A stretch of DNA of 64,000 nt, from NCBI RefSeq assembly GCF_900112755.1, contig NZ_FOMW01000014.1, positions 1 through 64,000 on the forward strand, read 5' to 3'. A program made the position numbers and the translations under genes. Origin of the DNA: Sulfitobacter brevis (GTDB taxonomy: Bacteria > Pseudomonadota > Alphaproteobacteria > Rhodobacterales > Rhodobacteraceae). Under the pieces are notes generated by a model, which saw nothing but the letters and a program-made list of their open reading frames with translations, ran no database searches and had not been told where the DNA came from. Below, piece after piece: positions 7,502-15,640 of this stretch (within the stretch, counting starts at the first letter, position 1; each line of letters starts with the position of its first letter).

Positions 7502-9888
7502 TGGGATCTCCAAAAATCAGGATTTGAGCGCCAGTCGGCTGGCACGCGAGCCTCACCCGTGGCACCGCCGCCAAGAATTGGCAGCAAGTCGCCAAGGGCA
7601 GAAAGATCAGCATCGACAAAGACGCTGTCGCCTGCGGAGCGCACCAGCGCGATGCGTTGGCCAATTGTCGGTTGGACGAGCAATGCGGCTTCTTTGGCGT
7701 TCACGCGCAGGAAGTCGTAATCAGCAACTGTGGCGCGGTCGTTAGGGAACAGAATCTGCGTTGGGACAGTTTCAACAATGGTTTTACCAACACGGCTGTC
7801 GCGCAGCTGGCTGGGATATTGCGTCATCATGATCACGACGCAGTTCATTTTGCGCAGGGTCACGAGCCAGTTTTCCAGACGTGTGGCGAAATAGGGGTCA
7901 TCAAGCAGTTTCCACGCTTCGTCCAAGACGATGATGGTGGGGCGGCGGTCCTCAACTACGCGTTCGATTTGACGGAAAATGTAGGAAAGCACCGCCATGC
8001 GCTCGGTTGTCATGTCGAGGATCTCTGTCATATCAAACCCGACGATGTCGCCGGAGAGATCGAGGCGTTGCCCGCGATCGGGTTCATCAAACACCCAGCC
8101 AAACCGACCGCCCGGCGCCCATTCTGCGACGCGGGATTGTAGTTCACCATCATCATCTAGGGACTGGAACAGTGTCTTAAAGCTGGCAAAGCGTTGTAGA
8201 GCTGCGCCCGCATCCGCGTTCTGTGTCACAGCACCTTGGATATGGCGGGATTGCTCTCCCGAAAGGGCACCACTGCGCGTCAGCAAGGTCGCCAACCAAT
8301 CAGACAACCAAGCGCGCCCGCGTTCGTCGATTTCCGAGGCGAGCGGGTTGAGGCCCGTCGGCACGCCTGCGCGGATTTCATTGTAGCGACCACCCAAAGC
8401 TCGGACTGCCATTTCCAAGCCGCGATCTTTGTCAAAGAAGAACAGGCGCGCGCCGATCCGTTGCGCTTGGGCCGTCAGAAAAGCTGTGGTGAGTGTTTTG
8501 CCAGTCCCTGTCCGGCCTAATACAAGCGTGTGACCGACCGTCGGTTCTTTGCCGGCAGCACCCGCCTCGTGGAAATTGAAGCGATAGCCTGATGTCCCGA
8601 CCGTTGGCAGAACCGCAATGCTCTGGCCCCATGGGCTTTCGGCGTTGCTGCGCCCTTCAACGCTGCCGTGAAGGGCTGCAAAATCAGCAAAGTTGGTTGA
8701 AGAGATTGGCGTCTTGCGGGCGCGGTAGCCAAAGTTGCCCGGGCTCTGTGCAAAATAGGTGGCTTTGAGGGCCATATTCTCGCGCACGATGACAGCCATG
8801 ATTTCTTGGCCGACCCGTTTGATCTGGGCCGCGGCGCGTTCCAGCGTGTCACGGTCAGGGGCATAGACGGCGATAGAAAGGTGGTGGTCGCCAAACGCGA
8901 TACGTCCAGCTTCTTGATCGTCTGCGGCCAAGGCCAGCTGGTCGCGCAGAGATACCGCCGCATCATCTGACGCATGCATCTGTCTGATGATGCGCTGGAT
9001 GCGCTCGGCCATGATGTTGTTCGGGATCGGGCTGAAAGAATTGGTCAGCACGATATCGAGAGGCAGATCCAACGCATCAAGCAAAGTCACGTCTGTCAGC
9101 GCGGGATAGGTCTTAATGCTAAAGAGCGCCCCATATTTGACAGCACCCGTTGTGGCGCAAGTAATTGTCATCACATCACCATCAAACGTCGCGCGGCAAT
9201 CGCTGATAGTATGGGAAAGGGGCAGGGGGCTTTGACCAAAGGCGATGGGTGAAAAACTGCCCGCGTTAAGTGTGTTCAAATACCCCAGCCATTCACCGCC
9301 CGTCTTTGTCAAACGAACGGGGTTTGCAGACGACAGGGCCACCGCAAAGAAACCCATGACTTCATTGAGCTCTTGGACACGCGCTGCGCGGTCTTTCACC
9401 CAGGCTTTGCGGGCGAGTGCGCGCAAGAACGGGATGCGGGCCGCGAGATTGGGACGGCGAATGACGCTGAGATACATCTGCCGTTTGGAGGGGCGCAGGC
9501 CTTTGATATGAGCTGCCCATCGGGCATCAACATGGGACGCGAAGGTATCGCCCTCGACGGGCTTCAGGTCCAAGTCTTGTGGCACAGAAACACGGTGAAT
9601 GTAGAAACCGAACGCGTTCCCGGTTTGGGCCACGATCGCGGCAACCGCGCGCTTGAGTGCATCAAGGCGATCGTCCTCGGTGGTCATGGGGTTCAAGCCA
9701 TCAAGGCGGAGCGTCGCGAGGAGATCGCCCTCTCGCAGCACCATTACATCGTCCGTCGCCAATGCAAAATAGGGCAGGTGCTCTGCAAGGTAGCTTTCAC
9801 GGGCAAAGTCTGTTCCGCCTGCTTCATGCACCGCCGGGCCGATGCTGCTCAGAGTTCCACCATCAAGCGCCAAAGCTGTCACCCCCAT
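7498..9888 (-). CDS. virB4: VirB4 T4SS ATPase
   Basis: About 796 residues from the ATG at 9888, 26 bases inside the end of virB3; an alternative start at 9972 would overlap virB3 far more. The N-terminal CagE/TrbE/VirB domain is followed by a RecA-like ATPase with Walker A GRTGTGKT and Walker B TIIVLDEAWKLLDD, then MTQYPSQL, all typical of VirB4. In the family this inner-membrane ATPase is essential for pilus assembly and transfer. No truncation is seen. Confidence 0.95.
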   Translation of the reverse strand: MGVTALALDGGTLSSIGPAVHEAGGTDFARESYLAEHLPYFALATDDVMVLREGDLLATLRLDGLNPMTTEDDRLDALKRAVAAIVAQTGNAFGFYIHRVSVPQDLDLKPVEGDTFASHVDARWAAHIKGLRPSKRQMYLSVIRRPNLAARIPFLRALARKAWVKDRAARVQELNEVMGFFAVALSSANPVRLTKTGGEWLGYLNTLNAGSFSPIAFGQSPLPLSHTISDCRATFDGDVMTITCATTGAVKYGALFSIKTYPALTDVTLLDALDLPLDIVLTNSFSPIPNNIMAERIQRIIRQMHASDDAAVSLRDQLALAADDQEAGRIAFGDHHLSIAVYAPDRDTLERAAAQIKRVGQEIMAVIVRENMALKATYFAQSPGNFGYRARKTPISSTNFADFAALHGSVEGRSNAESPWGQSIAVLPTVGTSGYRFNFHEAGAAGKEPTVGHTLVLGRTGTGKTLTTAFLTAQAQRIGARLFFFDKDRGLEMAVRALGGRYNEIRAGVPTGLNPLASEIDERGRAWLSDWLATLLTRSGALSGEQSRHIQGAVTQNADAGAALQRFASFKTLFQSLDDDGELQSRVAEWAPGGRFGWVFDEPDRGQRLDLSGDIVGFDMTEILDMTTERMAVLSYIFRQIERVVEDRRPTIIVLDEAWKLLDDPYFATRLENWLVTLRKMNCVVIMMTQYPSQLRDSRVGKTIVETVPTQILFPNDRATVADYDFLRVNAKEAALLVQPTIGQRIALVRSAGDSVFVDADLSALGDLLPILGGGATGEARVPADWRSNPDFWRSQ

Positions 9889-10141
9889 GATGCGCGCGGT
9901 TTTTGGTGGAACGCACAGTGCCGAAAGAGATGCGTAGCACCTCAAAGAAATGAGGTTCCTTGTCCGCGACAAACCAAAGAACGGGGTAGGCGATGATCCC
10001 GATCAGGAAAAAGATCAGGGATTTCGTCCAGATAAACGGCAGAACGACCCCCATGGCCAACATCACCAAGTATCCCACAGGGAGCCCTAGGTATTTGGGT
10101 GGCCGTGCGAGGCCGAGGAAAAGGGGGGAACGTTCTGCCAT
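9863..10141 (-). CDS. virB3: VirB3 inner-membrane protein
   Basis: 92 residues from the ATG at 10141, just past the virB2 stop. The N-terminus (SPLFLGLARPPKYLGLPVGY) and two adjacent membrane helices (about 23-62) are the VirB3/TrbD pattern, with PHFFEVLRI close to the C-terminus. VirB3 works with VirB4, to which it is fused in some systems, in early pilus assembly. Its end overlaps the start of virB4. Confidence 0.9.
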   Translation of the reverse strand: MAERSPLFLGLARPPKYLGLPVGYLVMLAMGVVLPFIWTKSLIFFLIGIIAYPVLWFVADKEPHFFEVLRISFGTVRSTKNRAHHGGDSFGA

Positions 10142-10145
10142 CGGT

Positions 10146-10427
10146 TCAGGTGAACCCATCAACGATGGTGCCGGCCGAGAAGATCAGTACGATGCCGATG
10201 ATCACGGAAGCGAACCACCCCCAGTTCAGCCGTCCCATCATACACATAAAGCCGGTGCCGATGACCGCGAGCGTAGACACGGCAACGCCAATCGGGCCTG
10301 TCATGGCCGCCTCAACAGATTCAAGCATTGTAACGATGGGCGACAAGTCTTGCGCGAAGGCAGGGGAAGCAACAAGCGCCAGGGTTGCGGTCATCAGTGG
10401 CAAGTATCGTGAGTGGTGTCTTGGCAT
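10146..10427 (-). CDS. virB2: VirB2 major pilin
   Basis: 93 residues: a signal peptide cleaved after SPAFA, then a short mature pilin with two hydrophobic helices (about 45-65 and 70-88) joined by the basic turn MMGRLNW. This is the TrbC/VirB2 pattern: prepilin is inserted in the inner membrane and polymerised into the conjugative pilus. It lies 14 bases after the VirB1 stop. Confidence 0.9.
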   Translation of the reverse strand: MPRHHSRYLPLMTATLALVASPAFAQDLSPIVTMLESVEAAMTGPIGVAVSTLAVIGTGFMCMMGRLNWGWFASVIIGIVLIFSAGTIVDGFT

Positions 10428-10441
10428 GAAAATGTCCTTGA

Positions 10442-11149
10442 TCAGTTCAGGTCGATAATGACGGGCGCGCGTGTCGGCGCAGTGCTGGCCACACGAATTG
10501 AAGGCGTTGGTGATGATCCACCCAACAGCCGTTCACGAATGTTGTGGATACGCGCGATGTAGCCTCGCGTTTCTGCAAATGGCGGGACGCCTGCATATTG
10601 CACGACACGATGCGGGCCTGCGTTATAGGCAGCCAAAGCAAGATCAACGCTGCGAAACTCTGCGAGTTGTGCCAGCAGGTACCGTGCCGCGCCGTCGAGA
10701 TTCTGGGAGATGTCGCGGGGGTCCACACCAAGCTCACGTGCAGTAGCTGGCATCAACTGACCCAAACCATAAGCGCCTTTTGGGCTGATAGCGGTTGGAT
10801 TGTAGCTGCTCTCCGCTTCAATCATCGCCTGAAACAGAATGTGCCAGTCCCGAGTAGAAAGGCCTGCTCTGGCAACGGCCCAATTGTCTTGGTGGCGGCT
10901 GGCCGTCTGACGAATGAGTGCAAGAACTTGGGAGGTGGCTCCAGCAGTGGGCGCAAGGCGTGCCACTACGATGGGCTGACCCTCGACGGCGTCATCGGAA
11001 CTGGCCCAGTTCGGCCGTGTTCCGTGAAACGTCCAGCCAGACGCCGTGGCCGATCCGTCAGCGCGAAACGCTAAAACGTCAGCCGTTGCCCTCAAAGGCA
11101 ATGCCGTAGTCAGCATCAAAGCGCAGATCGCGCCCGTCGCCAAATTCAA
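10442..11149 (-). CDS. virB1: VirB1 lytic transglycosylase
   Basis: About 235 residues from a TTG at 11149, chosen because the product then starts with a signal peptide (NLATGAICALMLTTALPLRATA). A longer open frame to 11359 encodes low-quality sequence and would overlap the upstream gene. The SLT domain shows the catalytic Glu in IEAESSYN, then GAYGLGQLMPATA and ALAAYNAGPHRV. VirB1 opens peptidoglycan for T4SS assembly. It overlaps the preceding 104-residue gene by about 70 bases. Confidence 0.87.
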   Translation of the reverse strand: MNLATGAICALMLTTALPLRATADVLAFRADGSATASGWTFHGTRPNWASSDDAVEGQPIVVARLAPTAGATSQVLALIRQTASRHQDNWAVARAGLSTRDWHILFQAMIEAESSYNPTAISPKGAYGLGQLMPATARELGVDPRDISQNLDGAARYLLAQLAEFRSVDLALAAYNAGPHRVVQYAGVPPFAETRGYIARIHNIRERLLGGSSPTPSIRVASTAPTRAPVIIDLN

Positions 11150-11393
11150 GATGGTGTTTGAAGAGCCCCGGCCAGATGTTGAAATACCGCGCTTCCGGGC
11201 CGAGCGGTGTGATGCGTGTGGACACAAGAATGGCTTCAGGCTCACCGTCACGGAGGTAGATGCACTGGTAGCGCGGTTTGCCATCGTCCGTGAACCCCAC
11301 GAGTTCATACCGGCAGCGGAACGCAACTTCCCTCTTTTGAAGGTCTTTGACCCCATCAAGTGTGATCAAGATTTGATTGCGCGCTATCGGCAT
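11079..11393 (-). CDS. Conserved small protein at the head of the virB operon
   Basis: 104 residues from the ATG at 11393, with a strong GGGGAG upstream. No signal peptide or membrane segment. It contains FRCRYELVGFTDDGKPRYQCIYLRDGEPEA-like beta-rich sequence and the end LRFDADYGIAFEGNG. I do not recognise a named family. As first gene after the divergent promoter and operator at 11456-11472, it could be a cytoplasmic accessory or regulatory factor of the transfer operon. Confidence 0.7.
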   Translation of the reverse strand: MPIARNQILITLDGVKDLQKREVAFRCRYELVGFTDDGKPRYQCIYLRDGEPEAILVSTRITPLGPEARYFNIWPGLFKHHLEFGDGRDLRFDADYGIAFEGNG

Positions 11394-11455
11394 TTGGACT
11401 CTCCCCCTGAGAGCCCTTCTAGTCCGCCCCAGTACAAGCGGAAAGACACATTGAG

Positions 11456-11472
11456 TCAATATGATATATTGC
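11456..11472. promoter_or_regulatory. Operator-like dyad A (transfer operon control region)
   Basis: TCAATATGATATATTGC contains perfect arms CAATAT/ATATTG around a 3-base centre. It lies in the divergent control region between the virB operon (start 11393) and the secreted-protein gene (start 11525), overlapping a possible TTGAGT/TTGACT -35 on either strand. A site identical at 15 of 17 bases occurs next to oriT (49354-49370). The XRE regulator encoded at 12115-12567 is a natural candidate to bind it; that is inference. Confidence 0.6.
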
Positions 11473-11524
11473 AGAAAAATACAAAATGCTGAAACATGGA
11501 TGAAATCCAGTAAAGGAGACTTTC

Positions 11525-12103
11525 ATGAAACAACTTATTTTGTCAGCATTTTTTGGTATTTTAGCCATGTTCAGTACACCTCAGAAAGCGCAGGCCTACG
11601 ATATTGATTGTGCGATTATGCTCTGTATGGCGGGTGGATTTCCTCCGAGCGCAGTCTGCGCGCGGGCATATCAGACGATGATCCGGCGCATTACGCCGTG
11701 GCCCAGTAGACCGCCATTTGGGATTTGCACCTTCGCCGCAGTACCCGTTGAACTTGGTGGCCCGGGCGGGGAAGGGGAGGTTGATACGGCGTTGCCAGAG
11801 TATGAATGGCTCAACCGTACCCATGTGATTTGGTTCACAGGTCGATCATACACGCCGCGTGATGATCCAAGGCAGTGGGACTGGAGTATTCGGTCTTGTG
11901 ACCGCGAAAACAGAACCTGCCGCTACATCGCGCGGGTTTATGGGTCTCACAGCCGTTGGCCGAGCTCATTTGTTTCCGAGAGCGGCCAGACAATTTTGCT
12001 GCCCATTGGGCGTGGATTCGGGAACTTTTACTCGCGCGATATCATGGTAGAATATGGCGACTACGAAGGCAACATGGGCCATTCAGACTGGTTTTCGTAC
12101 TGA
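11525..12103 (+). CDS. Secreted protein of unknown function beside the virB operon
   Basis: 192 residues with AAAGGAG upstream and a signal peptide (MKQLILSAFFGILAMFSTPQKAQA). The mature protein is rich in Trp, Tyr and Arg and has paired cysteines (IDCAIMLCMAGG, VCARAY, GICTF, RSCDRENRTCRY), suggesting a disulfide-bonded periplasmic or surface protein. No family is recognised. It is divergent from virB and shares its operator region, so a role in mating or surface or entry exclusion is possible but unproven. Confidence 0.72.
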   Translation: MKQLILSAFFGILAMFSTPQKAQAYDIDCAIMLCMAGGFPPSAVCARAYQTMIRRITPWPSRPPFGICTFAAVPVELGGPGGEGEVDTALPEYEWLNRTHVIWFTGRSYTPRDDPRQWDWSIRSCDRENRTCRYIARVYGSHSRWPSSFVSESGQTILLPIGRGFGNFYSRDIMVEYGDYEGNMGHSDWFSY

Positions 12104-12114
12104 GAGCCAGTTTT

Positions 12115-12567
12115 TCAAAGTTCTCCACAAGGTTTCAGGACAACGGCCGATTGTTTTACCTTCTTCGGATCGACTAGCCAGCGGCGAACAGTTGATCCAT
12201 CATTCCAGAGATAGTCGATCAGGACGAGAGTAAGGTCACCTCGCCGGTTCTCAAACCCTTCTTGAAAAGGCGCAGCAAGCAGCTTTGTTCCAATAGGACC
12301 TTTTTGTTCGTCGAAGGTTTCATGATCGGTGATTCTTGACGTTTTACCGAGGGTTATCAGAACCGGCTCGATTAACTCGATTGGGTCCACATCGAGCGCG
12401 AAAGCAAGCTTTTGCACGGTCGCCATAGAGGTATAGTATTGTGAGCGTTCCAGTCGGCCAACATAGCCTCGTTCAAGTCCTGCCTTGAGCGACAGGGCCT
12501 CTTGGCTAAGGGATTGAAGCCGCCTTAGTTTTCTTAAATTTGCACCAACGCGATCTCGTAAATCCAT
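12115..12567 (-). CDS. XRE-family transcriptional regulator
   Basis: 150 residues. An N-terminal Cro/C1 helix-turn-helix (about 5-65) shows GANLRKLRRLQSLSQEALS, LERGYVGRLER and ALDVDPIELIEP. The C-terminal 85 residues are a basic domain without a recognised family. It lies convergent to the secreted-protein gene and close to the virB control region, so it is the best local candidate for the repressor acting at dyads A and B. A short inverted repeat just upstream of its start suggests autoregulation. Confidence 0.85.
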   Translation of the reverse strand: MDLRDRVGANLRKLRRLQSLSQEALSLKAGLERGYVGRLERSQYYTSMATVQKLAFALDVDPIELIEPVLITLGKTSRITDHETFDEQKGPIGTKLLAAPFQEGFENRRGDLTLVLIDYLWNDGSTVRRWLVDPKKVKQSAVVLKPCGEL

Positions 12568-12572
12568 GAGAG

Positions 12573-12586
12573 ATCAATGGCTTGAT
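12573..12586. promoter_or_regulatory. Short inverted repeat upstream of the XRE regulator
   Basis: ATCAATGGCTTGAT has 5-base arms ATCAA/TTGAT six bases before the regulator's start codon, a usual place for an autoregulatory operator. It is short, so chance occurrence is possible. Confidence 0.35.
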
Positions 12587-12685
12587 TTTGGTAAATAGTG
12601 CGACGGAGTATACTACAGATTCTGTTGTTTCGACGTTTCGTGCGGCGCGTCATGAGAAACCCGCTCATACCCAAGGGAGCAACTT

Positions 12686-12704
12686 GCTTGCAATATGTGC
12701 AAGC
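12686..12704. promoter_or_regulatory. hicAB operator palindrome
   Basis: GCTTGCAATATGTGCAAGC has perfect 7-base arms (GCTTGCA/TGCAAGC) around ATATG. It lies 17 bases before the hicA ATG and just upstream of a TATATA -10-like box. HicB antitoxins autoregulate through palindromes in this position. It also argues that an in-frame ATG at 12695, inside the palindrome, is not the hicA start. Confidence 0.65.
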
Positions 12705-12721
12705 ATGATCTATATAACCTC

Positions 12722-12976
12722 ATGAATAGTAAACACCGCAAGGTTCTGGCCGTTGTCTTTACCGACCCAGTGTCGGGAACAGTCGAATGGTCAGCGATTG
12801 AGCGATTGCTTGTCGCAGCTGGTGCGCAGGTTATCGAAGGGCGCGGTTCACGAGTGCGGTTCGAAAAGGATGGCGAGGTCGAGACGTTCCATCGTCCACA
12901 CCCTGCCAAGGAAGCCAAACGCTATCAGGTGCGCGCCGCCCGCGCATTTTTGGAACGGATCGGAATAACGCCATGA
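12722..12976 (+). CDS. hicA: HicA-type mRNA interferase toxin
   Basis: 84 residues from the ATG at 12722. The double-stranded-RNA-binding-like fold of HicA is recognisable: an opening helix (IERLLVAAGAQV), then GRGSRVRFEKDG and the catalytic-region histidine in ETFHRPHP, then an AxxFLERIG end. HicA toxins cleave mRNA and are neutralised by HicB. It overlaps the next gene by an ATGA, the usual arrangement. On a plasmid this pair most likely aids stable maintenance. Confidence 0.87.
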   Translation: MNSKHRKVLAVVFTDPVSGTVEWSAIERLLVAAGAQVIEGRGSRVRFEKDGEVETFHRPHPAKEAKRYQVRAARAFLERIGITP

Positions 12977-13305
12977 CCAATACCATGACCTACAAAGGCT
13001 ACTCGGCCCGCATCGAGTATGATGATGAAGACGGCATTTTCACAGGACGTCTCGCCGGTATCAGCGATGGTGTCGGCTTTCATGCTGACACGGTTGAGGC
13101 GTTGCGGGATGCCTTTCAGGAGGCAGTAGAGGATTACGTTGAGACTTGCGCAAAGATTGGCAAAGAGCCGCAAAAGGCATTCTCGGGTCAGGTCATGTTC
13201 CGTGTCGATCCGGAAGTTCATCGCAAGGCGGCCCTCGCGGCAGAGCTGTCTGGCAAAAGCCTAAACCAGTGGGCCGAAGAAGTTCTTGGTCGCGCGGCGG
13301 GGTAG
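12973..13305 (+). CDS. hicB: HicB-type antitoxin
   Basis: 110 residues. The N-terminal partial RNase-H-like domain (YKGYSARIEYDDEDGIFTG, then GVGFHADTVEALRDAFQEAV) is the HicB fold. The C-terminal part (QVMFRVDPEVHRKAALAAEL, SLNQWAEEVL) is a ribbon-helix-helix/Arc-like DNA-binding tail. It neutralises HicA and should repress the operon through the upstream palindrome. Both members appear intact. Confidence 0.9.
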   Translation: MTNTMTYKGYSARIEYDDEDGIFTGRLAGISDGVGFHADTVEALRDAFQEAVEDYVETCAKIGKEPQKAFSGQVMFRVDPEVHRKAALAAELSGKSLNQWAEEVLGRAAG

Positions 13306-13763
13306 ACTGCGGCCAATACACGCGACCAAGACATTCGGGTTTTTTGCTCAAAAGGGGGCCATTGCCGGAAGGTTTGGAATCCTAAGTAGGTTGGATAGCA
13401 GCCATTCGACCGTGTTGCGGCGAAGGTGTCTGAAGAGCCCAGACTGTGAATTCGATTTTTGTGTTGCATGCGCTCGTAGCAAGAGAACCTGCTGCGCTGC
13501 CGCGAACTCGCCGCCGCAGCGCAAAAGTGGAAGCGGTCTTTCGCCAGATGTGTGCAGTTGTTCCGCTGTGCTTCTGGAAGAAGCCAAGCGATGCAGTTAT
13601 AATTACACTCACCGATCGATATTTTAATGCGTCCTGCACTATAACTGATCCAGGGATGGCGCGAAGCACAGCGCTTTTTGTCAACGTTTCGGGCGTCTCT
13701 CCAAGACCAGTGAACCAGGTTTTTGGCGAGACGCTTCAATTCGCTGCCTCGCCAAATAGACCG
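13306..13763. other. 458-base stretch without a convincing gene
   Basis: Several overlapping frames are open but none shows family-like sequence, a good ribosome binding site or a signal peptide. One segment (about 13495-13545) has the GCAGC...AAAG...GCGG character of the decayed repeats seen at 18300-18700, so it is probably degraded intergenic sequence between hicAB and the choline operon. Confidence 0.5.
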
Positions 13764-14804
13764 TTAAATTTGTTGGGTCCGAAGCAAACAGGAAAGTGCG
13801 GCCTTCGTGTCGATCAGACCAACTGGACCGTTTTTACCGGTGACCACAATATCACTCAAGTCATCCAACAACATCGCAATGATGTCCCGAAGCGGTGTTA
13901 TATCAGGTATCGTGCGAGCATCAGCGGCGATCTGCTGATTTGGCGGGATCATGATCTCTATTGCACGCAGCACATTCAGCGGGTTCATATGTGCCACGAA
14001 TTCGGCAACGTAGGGCGTCGCAGGATTCAGAACGATATCTTGCGGCTCGGCACATTGTATAATTCGCCCACCTTCCATGATTGCGATGCGCGTCCCGATT
14101 TTAAGCGCTTCATCAAGATCGTGACTGACGAATATGATCGTGCGCCCCAGTTTCTTTTGCAATTCAAGAAGCTCGTCCTGAAGCTTGTTACGGATCAGGG
14201 GGTCAAGTGCGGAAAACGGCTCGTCCATTAACAGGATCGGGGCGTCGGTTGCGAAGGCGCGCGCAAGTCCCACGCGTTGCTGCATACCCCCGGACAATTC
14301 GTCAACCTTGTGATCTGTCCATTCTGACAGATTCACCAAATCGAGCTGCGCGCGGGCGCGGGCATAGCGTTCGGGTGCAGCAACACCCGCCACCTCCAGC
14401 CCATATGCCACATTATCGATCACTGTCCGCCATGGCAGCAGTCCGAACTGCTGAAACACCATGGCGACACGCTCGATGCGAAGCCTGCGCAGTGCGCGGG
14501 CTGATGCGCCCACGACATCCACCATACCGTCGCCTGAATTGACCTTTACCTTACCGCGCACCACCGGATTCAGCCCGTTGACGGCGCGCAAGAGCGTCGA
14601 CTTGCCAGAGCCTGATAACCCCATCAAGACGAGGATTTCACCGTTTTTAACGTCGAGCGAGCAATTGTGAACACCCAACACTTGTCCGGTCCGCTCTTGT
14701 ATCTCGGCACGGGATAGGCCTTCGTCCATAAGGGGCAAGGCTTCAGCGGGCCTTTTCCCAAACACGATGTTGACGTTGTCGAACTGAACCATTGTATCAG
14801 ACAT
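13764..14804 (-). CDS. choV: Choline/glycine betaine ABC transporter ATP-binding protein
   Basis: 346 residues. Walker A GLSGSGKST (62-70), signature LSGGMQQRVGLARAF and Walker B ILLMDEPFSALDP are intact, and the sequence matches the ProV/OpuAA/ChoV group, with the long N-terminus before the Walker box (FGKRPAEALPLMDEG...). It energises uptake of a quaternary amine by the ChoW permease. Last gene of choX-hydrolase-choW-choV, 2 bases after choW. ChoV is the best fit because of the ChoX-like binding protein and BetI-like regulator. Confidence 0.88.
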   Translation of the reverse strand: MSDTMVQFDNVNIVFGKRPAEALPLMDEGLSRAEIQERTGQVLGVHNCSLDVKNGEILVLMGLSGSGKSTLLRAVNGLNPVVRGKVKVNSGDGMVDVVGASARALRRLRIERVAMVFQQFGLLPWRTVIDNVAYGLEVAGVAAPERYARARAQLDLVNLSEWTDHKVDELSGGMQQRVGLARAFATDAPILLMDEPFSALDPLIRNKLQDELLELQKKLGRTIIFVSHDLDEALKIGTRIAIMEGGRIIQCAEPQDIVLNPATPYVAEFVAHMNPLNVLRAIEIMIPPNQQIAADARTIPDITPLRDIIAMLLDDLSDIVVTGKNGPVGLIDTKAALSCLLRTQQI

Positions 14805-14806
14805 TG

Positions 14807-15640
14807 TTACGCCCCCCGCCGTCTGAACATGCGATCTGAGATGATGGCGACAAGGACGATGGTAATGCCAACCTCAAATCCTTGCGCGATGTTGACTGAA
14901 TTGAGTGCACGCAGGGTCGGGACGCCCAAGCCATCTGCTCCCACCAATGCTGCAATCACCACCATCGACAATGATAACATGATGGTCTGGGTCAGCCCCG
15001 CCATGATCTGCGGCAGGGCATAGGGCAGCTCAACCTTCCATAACAGTTGCATTGGGGTGGATCCAAAGGATTTGCCTGCCTCTATCAGCGCTGTTGGCGT
15101 TGACGTAATACCAAGCTGGGTTAGCCGGATTGGTGCGGGAAGGGCAAAGATTACCGTCGCGATCAGCCCCGGAACCATGCCAAGACCAAAGAGGATCAAT
15201 GCAGGGATCAAGTAGACAAACGTTGGGATCGTCTGCATGAGGTCCAAAACAGGTTCCATTGCTTTGTAGAGCCACGGACGGTGCGCCGCCGCTATCCCTA
15301 GCGGTACGCCCAGACCCATACAAACTGTCGCCGCCGCAATAACGAGGGCGAGTGTTTCTGTGGTTTCTACCCAATATCCCTGATTGATGATCAGGAGCAG
15401 ACCAAGCAATGTAAACACCGTAAAGCCGATAGAACGCCGGGATACCCAGGCGAGCAAGGTAATCGCTGCGACAACGACAAACACATTTGGAGCCTGCAGA
15501 AGCCAGAGGATTGCAAGAATTACGGCCTCCAACACGTCGGACAGGCTGTCAAAAGCCCAATAGTAACTATCGGTGAGCCAGTCCACAAAGCGTTCCGCCC
15601 AAGCTCCAATCGGGATCTTGTTTGCCTCAAGCCATTCCAT
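14807..15640 (-). CDS. choW: Choline ABC transporter permease
   Basis: 277 residues with about six membrane segments and the ProW-type EAA-like loop (IEAGKSFGSTPMQLLWKVELP, then ALPQIMAGLTQTIMLSLSMV). The N-terminal region with WAERFVDWLT and VLEAVILAILWLLQ matches glycine betaine/choline permeases. It overlaps the hydrolase stop by 14 bases, implying coupled translation, and pairs with ChoV and ChoX. Confidence 0.88.
   Translation of the reverse strand: MEWLEANKIPIGAWAERFVDWLTDSYYWAFDSLSDVLEAVILAILWLLQAPNVFVVVAAITLLAWVSRRSIGFTVFTLLGLLLIINQGYWVETTETLALVIAAATVCMGLGVPLGIAAAHRPWLYKAMEPVLDLMQTIPTFVYLIPALILFGLGMVPGLIATVIFALPAPIRLTQLGITSTPTALIEAGKSFGSTPMQLLWKVELPYALPQIMAGLTQTIMLSLSMVVIAALVGADGLGVPTLRALNSVNIAQGFEVGITIVLVAIISDRMFRRRGA

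Noticed and set aside
10442-11359. Longer VirB1 starting at 11359
   Set aside because: The extra 70 residues are Ser/Arg-rich antisense-like sequence and hide the signal peptide; TTG at 11149 gives a proper export signal.
13446-14231. Long plus-strand frame across the choV 3' end
   Set aside because: Most of it is antisense to choV, which has full ABC-ATPase motifs; no ribosome binding site or family signal.
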